This document shows positions 20,256 through 26,145 of a stretch of DNA of 26,145 nt, piece by piece. The stretch lies in contig CAMPET010000025.1 of NCBI GenBank assembly GCA_946803715.1, positions 98,077-124,221 on the forward strand, in the 5' to 3' direction. Source of the stretch: Beroe ovata. Taxonomy: Eukaryota; Ctenophora; Nuda; Beroida; Beroidae. The position numbers were made by a program, and so were the translations under genes. The notes under the pieces were generated by a model, which ran no database searches, was not told the origin of the DNA, and saw nothing but the letters and a program-made list of their open reading frames with translations. The first letter of the stretch is position 1. Every line of letters begins with the position of its first letter.

Positions 20256-22249
20256 TCTAGTGCATAAAGTAAATGATCATTAAGAAATAATCAAGCAATG
20301 GTACAGATAAAGCAGCAAAATGAAAACAGTGGACAGCTACAAAAACAGTGTTTCTCCTCAAAATTTATCAAACATCATTGCAATGATCTTTTACATGATG
20401 ATTTGCATAACTTAGAATAGAACATACTTCATGAAAAAACATATTTCAAATAAGAGAGATTCATTAGGAACATCAATCCCTAGAATAGAACATAGTATAT
20501 ATAGAGTGAGTCAAATCTCTAGCTAAGCTAGACCGCTGATGCAAGTTACGGAGTACGCGCCGCGCAAAATGAAGTTTCATTTATGGACCTGACCCAAGAC
20601 CCTCGGCCTTGCTTTTTTTGAGACGTAGGGTTTTTCCTAACGTCATGAAGGCCTTCGATGAAGGCGCGCGCGCCGCGCGCAAGAAACAGTGGACAGATAA
20701 CATCCGGCAACGCCGCGCAATTGAAATTTTGCCCTTGTCATTTGTCAAAAGTGAAAATTGCGCAATCACATTTTTGGACAACTCTAGCTCTGTTCCCGCG
20801 CTGCGTGACCCAAATACTCCGCGCGCGCTGCTACGACTTTTCAGTTCACTGAGTAGAACAGGGGCGCGCAACGTGTGCACAGACAACTCCTAGCTGCAGC
20901 TTTCCACAATGCGCGTGCACAAAATTGTGAACAAGAATTCGCAGCGGTCGCAACTGCTTCCGCGCGGCGCCGCGTGACCCAATTACTCCGCGCGCGTCAG
21001 ATCATGATCCGTGGTTCACACGACATTTCAGATCATATCACTGAGTAAAATAATGAATAAGGGGCACGTAATTAATACGTGTACTGCACTAGTAATACTA
21101 ATACAGTAATACGACCTTGGCGCGCGCTGCGGCTTGCATCAACGGTCTACCGGTTTAGCACCGCCATGCCAGACAAACATTCTCTCAACTGCGGTCAGTT
21201 GTAGTAGTAACTATAGTATAGTAATTAGTAGTACTAGTACAGCTCAGGTCAGTGGTCTCTGTCCATGTCAGCAACAACATTCAACAATCTCAAATCAGAA
21301 TTATAGATAAAACACCAATACGCCTGCGTCACCTTGAAATCATGAATGATCGTCGATCGATCTGCACAAACTGACTGCGAATGAAATACAAAACTGAAAA
21401 CACTTCAAGTTCATTATTGTATTTGATTTTGATAATGAATATTGATATTGAACTGCATTTCACTCCTCGATTTGACATGAATGATCTCATGCGATACGGG
21501 GCTTTAATTTTACATAAATTTACAAATCAAAATACATAAAAGTCTCTGAATCTTCAAGTTCATGTCACGCAGTTCATTCTTTCTTGAAAAAGAGCTGGAA
21601 ATGTAATTGCATCCAATTTCATAATCGACTGAAGTGCAAATTTTGCACATGTTTATGTCATTTATAACAATTAAATTTAAATAAACTTATAGATAAAAAT
21701 TCCGCATGATATTCGTCATTTTGATCTCAAAAATGTGAACTGTTTTCCAAACCGGAGAATCAAGCTGCACTTGATTGGACTGGCAATGCCATTAAAATGA
21801 CCCACAGCTAATTGAAGCATGGTAATGTGATTATGATTATTGAATCACAAATGCATCACACAAGTGTCAGATGTATACTTGTGATCTATAATGTATTTCT
21901 CTCTTAGTCTCAGATCATGATATTAACTGACAGGAGCAGTAGCTGGGGTTCCTCACTAAAATTCACACCAGTGTTGAGTTAACAGAAATATTGAAACTGA
22001 AGGCAGGCCACCAGTATCGATCAAATGCGTTAAAACGTCAGCAGTACTACTGCTAATGCTATGTCCTATCTTTTTACAACAAACAAACGAACAAACCAAA
22101 TATTCTTCTTTCTTTTTCATCCCTTGGAATATGAGAAGTGATCGAGCCTCTAAATCGAATGCAATTGCCGTATGATGACGTCTTGAACATGATGATATCC
22201 ATCGTGAACTGAGCCAGGAAAAGATGAGCGATTGCGCAATCAGTTTCCT
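20256..22249. other. Gene-poor 2-kb region between SHANK and TRMT6
   Basis: This region should hold the SHANK 3' UTR and the TRMT6 promoter. It splits into an AT-rich flank, the GC-rich inverted-repeat element at about 20529-21149, and another AT-rich stretch (21150-22249). The open frames at 20581-20886 (-) and 20609-20893 (+) lie inside the element and mirror each other on opposite strands, as expected from its low-complexity GCGCGC runs. No gene was recognised. Confidence 0.65.
20529..21149. mobile_element. Candidate MITE: 617-bp GC-rich element with TIRs and TA flanks
   Basis: TAGACCGCTGATGCAAG (20529-20545) and CTTGCATCAACGGTCTA (21133-21149) are inverted copies with one mismatch in 17 bp. 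Beginning the element at GACCG leaves a TA dinucleotide at each end (20529-20530 and 21148-21149), which fits a TA target-site duplication as made by Tc1/mariner-type and some other transposases. The inside is full of GCGCGC runs, unlike the AT-rich surroundings. It also has a 24-bp direct repeat, cgtgacccaaatactccgcg plus cgcg (20804-20827 and 20973-20996, one mismatch). There is no transposase frame, so if it is mobile it is non-autonomous. No second copy is present in this window. Confidence 0.55.
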
Positions 22250-25200
22250 TCACCTCCCTTCAGCTAAACGAGACTTGATCTCTTTCATCATGGTTATACG
22301 GTGCCCGAGTTTAGTTACTCCCAATTCTTTCAGATCATTCTTGGTAAGATCTACCAGATTAGCACCTGATTGGATGAGTGATAAAGATTAGTACGATCTA
22401 CTATAATGAGCACTATATTTGCCAGGAAACAAAATATATAGCCCACTAAACAGGGGGAATTGGGTATTTTTCATTCTTCATGTTTGAAGCTTTGGTAGTT
22501 TTACAACCAAGTTGAGTGAGTGTTTTTGCCACATTCTTTGCACTTTAAATTCTATTTATTGTCAATTAATGATAAAAGTTTTTAAAAACTAAACAGGGGA
22601 ATCAAAGCTATCGCTATCAGCACTAAGGAATGATACTCATACCTCTGATGTCATTTTCTTTGAAGATTTCCTTGTATTCCCCAAGTCCCAGACCACTCAG
22701 CCACTCAGCTACATCATTTGCTTCCCAATCTTCGACCTGGCAAGGCTGCTTTGCGTTAGAATCTTCGAAATCAGATACGATGAAAACAGAGAATTCAGAT
22801 GATCAGCATTGTGCAAAGATTAATGATTCTAGGATACTCACATGTTTCCCATTTTGAATGAATCCACTATCATAGCTCTCATTATCCTCCTTATCTCCCT
22901 CACAGGGCGGTGAGGGGGGAGTGGTGACTGCTGCCTCTTGCACAGGGCTTGACGCCGCCACGGGAGACGCCGCCTCTTCCACTGGCTCCAACACAGTGCG
23001 CACCGGAGACTCCTCCTGAACAACAGGTGGCGGGGGCGGCTCTGCGGCGGCTTCCTCCGCAATCGGTGGCGGTGGCGGCAAGTCGTCAGGCGGTGGGGGT
23101 GGAGGGATGACGGAGGGAGGAGGCGGCAGGTCGTAGTTGAACGATTTTTCAGCGCTAGCGCTTGAGCTTGATCGCTTTTTCCGCATCTCGGCTGCCTTTC
23201 GTGCGATACTGAAAGAATAATAGGATCAATTGATTGCATTCTATCCCTAAGGGGTGACATATATAGAACATCAAAACTTTGCTAATTTTAAGGACGGCAG
23301 CGCAAGATAATCAGAGTGAAAATGCTGCAAAATTTGCTCTTAAAGATTCCATGACTTATAAGATTCCATTTCCCCTTTGCTGCTGGTAGCTAAAGTTTAT
23401 GTGAAACTCATCACCCAATGCCAGTGTATAATAGCGATTGATGAGAGCAGCTCAGCTGTGAGCTGTGACCTGCCCACCTTTCACAGTCGATCATGACCCT
23501 CACGTAATAGTACGGTTTGTTCCGTACTCTGGTTATAGATGGGGTTATGTCAGATGCACGCTCACTACATAGACGTACATGCTATGTATGGTGATATGAT
23601 GACTTCTTTATCGCAAAATGATGATATCGGAGTAACTTAGATAGCTAGGAACTTGGACGAGAGAAAGGTTTGAAATGTTCATTTCACATATGTGACGACA
23701 TTATTAGGTTGAGCTGATCACTCATGATCGATCAAACCCGAAATCAGCAAATATTTTCTTCAAAACTGAGAAATATGACAGAATCACGGAGAAAAAAATA
23801 CATGCATCAAGATTTAGAATGGGGCTTCTCAGAATCTAAAAGAGGGCTCAAACGGGCTTGGAGAAAGATTTGTATGATCAGAAAAGTTGATAGAATAGGT
23901 CTGCCTTGAGAAAATATGCCACCAAAACTTACTCCTCTGAAGATTTCGACTTTGGGGGAGAGGTATCATCGGGAAGCGGCCTGTTCTCGGGCGATCTACT
24001 GACACTCACAGGTTTAACTGGCTCACTCTGAGTCGAAAGAAGGGACTGGTTGTCTGTGTTGATACTGGTAAGCCTGAGAGAGGGGGTAGGGGATATAGTG
24101 CGACTATTCTCATCCTGACATCCTGCAATTCTATAGATGCACTTTAGGATGGTTGACCAGGTGCTATACCAATTCAGGAGCAATGAACTTGACAGTGACT
24201 GTGAATAATCACTAATCAGGAGAGGGGGTGATTACCGTTTCCTCTGTTCCAGTATCTCCGTTGTTGTAGCTTGTGGTAAAACTGGGATCATGACCGGTTC
24301 CTCCTTCTTCTGGTAGGAATTTTGTGGTTAAACAATCACGCAGCAAATCAAGCTATCATGGAAACAATCACGCAGTCGCACACTTACCTCCTCTTCAGGG
24401 TGTGACTCTAATGGCGGAGCTTGCCTGGCAGGCATGGTGTTGGATCGTGTGAATGAATCAGGTCGCGCCATTCCGCCAGGTGCCGAACTCATCCGCTCGA
24501 GTGTGCCGCGCGCCTTGTTGTTGGCAATGGCGGCCGCCAGGGCGGGCGGTGGGGTATGCTGCTCCATTCGCTCGGGTGTGGGCGTCTTCTGGCGCTACGG
24601 AAACGATTATTAGGTAGATGTTGTGGAAAACCCCATATATCAATGAAACTAAATCGTTAAACTTCAATCTGGAGAATTTGTGAGTCACAGTGATGTTTTG
24701 CAGCTGACCTCCACATTAGCGTAGATACTCTCATCACCTGGGAGGAGTAATCAGTGAAACACAGTGACAATAGGCCGGCTGTAAAGATTCATCAATCATG
24801 ATAGGGTTGTGAAAATAGGGTTGTGAAAATCACACACTTTTAAAATTGTAATGATTGTAGTTTGTACATGGTACAATTTACCTTGTACTAATGTACTATG
24901 CAGTATGCACAATGTACATTGTACATTGCACATATTGTAGTGCAGACTTACCGTTTGATACTGACGAATGATGCGAAGTGCTAGCTGCCACACTGGCGCT
25001 CCTTCCCAGGGTACCCCTGGGACCCTGGAGTCTGGTTTTGGGGTCTCGCCTTGGCACGGCCGGTGGAGGCGGCTGTGCTGCCGCTGGCGTGGGTGGCGCT
25101 ACGGCAGTGACTGGCGGCGTGACTGTAGCGAGCAGGGAATTAGCAGTCAGCAGTGATGTGAGAGCATGTGATATCGCGTTGCTATGGTTATCCCACGTGG

Positions 25201-26109
25201 TCGCTACTCACCGGTACTAGACACCTGGATCACAGAGAGAATCAGGGGGTCGCCGCTCTTCTTGATTAGTTCGACAATTTCCTTGTGCGAGGCAAGGCTG
25301 ACATCTTTCCCATTGACCTGCATTGTCGACAGTTACACGCGGCCGAGATAAGAATATGCGTCCATTTATACAATAAACCTCACAATATCATCATAACCCC
25401 CGGATAACTAGAAAAACTTGTGGTTTTGCTATTGCATCCCATGATTTCGCAGACTACGGAATATTCTCCATTGCATATTTTGTCCCATATTATATGATCA
25501 TCGATCGTGTGAGACTCATTACCGAAATCGGATTAAGACCGATGCCCATCAGGATTGAAGGTTGAGGTAACAAAATCACCGCGACTAGTGGAATGTGTTA
25601 GGATAAGATGAATCTGCGCCCCCATGGGTTACTAATTAGGTTACACACTCGCATAGGAGCAATCTAGAAATCGTATCGTGATGAGTTCACCAGATTGAAA
25701 TTCACAGGGTTTGAGTTCCAATAAAAACTTACATAATACAAAACCTGCGGTCAGACCAATTGCCGCATAAATTATCACCTAAGATTAGATTTCCAGTTTG
25801 AACAAAAAAAACCTAGCCACCACTATCGACTATAAATAATCGGCAACTTGTACCCGGTATGATTTGTACCGATGCCGATGCAGTCAACAATAGTTGATAA
25901 CGCATGACAATCTGACCTGGTATATAAAGTCGTTTGCGAGGACCCCCGCTTTGTGCGACTCACTCCCCTCATCCACTGCGAACATGAACTGAGCACAGGG
26001 CGCCTCCACTGACGGAGTGAACGTTTTCTTCTTCTCGGCGAGGCCCTTCACATGGAACCCGTAACCTCGCTTCGTCTTGGGCACTTTACATATCCGGGCT
26101 GTCTTGATC
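22250..26109 (-). CDS. SHANK: SHANK scaffold protein, 3' part (PDZ to SAM), cut by window edge
   Basis: Ten exons join in phase (26109-25917, 25317-25212, 25122-24952, 24737-24709, 24594-24388, 24309-24236, 24130-23933, 23208-22842, 22736-22643, 22365-22250), giving 517 residues to the stop. The 5' part (expected ankyrin repeats and SH3) lies beyond 26145. The PDZ domain starts at KTARICKVPKTKRGYGFHVK, with GYGF as the carboxylate-binding loop. The SHANK-specific long loop FTPSVEAP...AVDEGSESHKAGVLANDF parallels FTPTPAFP...SVDEGGVAWRAGL in vertebrate SHANKs. A linker of about 350 residues is rich in proline (several PPPPP runs) and carries LAAAIANNKARGTLERM, like the AAAIAGAVRDREKRLE segment of SHANK2. 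The C-terminal SAM domain (DVAEWLSGLGLGEYKEIF...LGVTKLGHR) is close to the SHANK2 SAM domain. SHANKs organise postsynaptic densities in neurons and cortical signalling complexes elsewhere. One exon is only 29 bp. Confidence 0.93.
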
Positions 26110-26112
26110 CTA

Positions 26113-26145
26113 CATGAGAGAGAGGGAGTGTGTGTGTGTGTGTGT
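26113..26145. repeat. (TG)n and GA-rich tract at right edge, SHANK intron
   Basis: gagagagagggag is followed by a TG run into the window end. On the SHANK strand this is CA repeats then a CTCTCTCTC polypyrimidine tract leading to the acceptor catgtag before exon 26109. The intron continues outside the window. Confidence 0.85.

Noticed and set aside
20581-20893. About 100-residue frames on both strands in the GC-rich element
   Set aside because: They mirror each other over GCGCGC runs, match no transposase or other family, and have no splice or expression context. Taken as chance frames in low-complexity DNA.
23724-23909. 61-residue + strand basic frame
   Set aside because: It falls in a SHANK intron on the opposite strand, with biased AT-rich composition and no known motif.

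Overview
The window reads as a compact, gene-dense animal (metazoan) nuclear genome. It has spliceosomal GT-AG introns, mostly 60-400 bp, many (CA)n/(TG)n microsatellites, and genes of metazoan type (SHANK, OCRL/INPP5B, COMMD4, FANCF, a rhodopsin-class GPCR). Divergent but intact orthologs with short introns suggest an early-branching animal such as a sponge, placozoan or cnidarian. That placement is an inference; nothing here fixes the phylum.

Layout. An alpha-tubulin gene lies on the + strand (394-2096) behind a promoter rich in CCAAT boxes and CACGTG palindromes. All other genes read on the - strand. From the right edge leftwards they are: the 3' two thirds of a SHANK scaffold gene (PDZ, proline-rich linker, SAM; 26109 to 22250, cut by the window edge); about 2 kb without genes, holding a GC-rich 617-bp element with terminal inverted repeats and TA flanks (MITE-like); single-exon TRMT6 (20255-18945); four-exon COMMD4 (18800-17940); a single-exon gene that looks like FANCF (17619-16552); a 16-exon OCRL/INPP5B-type inositol polyphosphate 5-phosphatase (16118-7110), whose 3.35-kb intron 8 contains a GPCR gene on the same strand (11358-10411); and a nine-exon gene (6432-3137). 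The last joins an XRCC1-type N-terminal domain to a disordered basic middle and two C-terminal UBZ4-type zinc fingers like those of RAP80/UIMC1. All exon models were joined by hand. Splice phases agree at every junction, and one open frame results for each gene.

The genes have no single shared pathway. Two belong to DNA damage responses (FANCF in the Fanconi core complex; the XRCC1_N-UBZ protein by its domains). Two concern phosphoinositides and endosomes (OCRL; COMMD4 in Commander). TRMT6 is the non-catalytic subunit of the tRNA m1A58 methyltransferase. SHANK is a postsynaptic or cortical scaffold. TRMT6, COMMD4, FANCF, OCRL and the XRCC1_N-UBZ gene follow each other head to tail with gaps of 144, 320, 433 and 677 bp.

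The most unusual items are the XRCC1_N plus tandem-UBZ architecture, a short SHANK without visible Homer or cortactin motifs, an OCRL with a clathrin-box-like LLDIE, the nested GPCR, and the TIR element. No prokaryotic-type operon, CRISPR array, tRNA or rRNA was seen.
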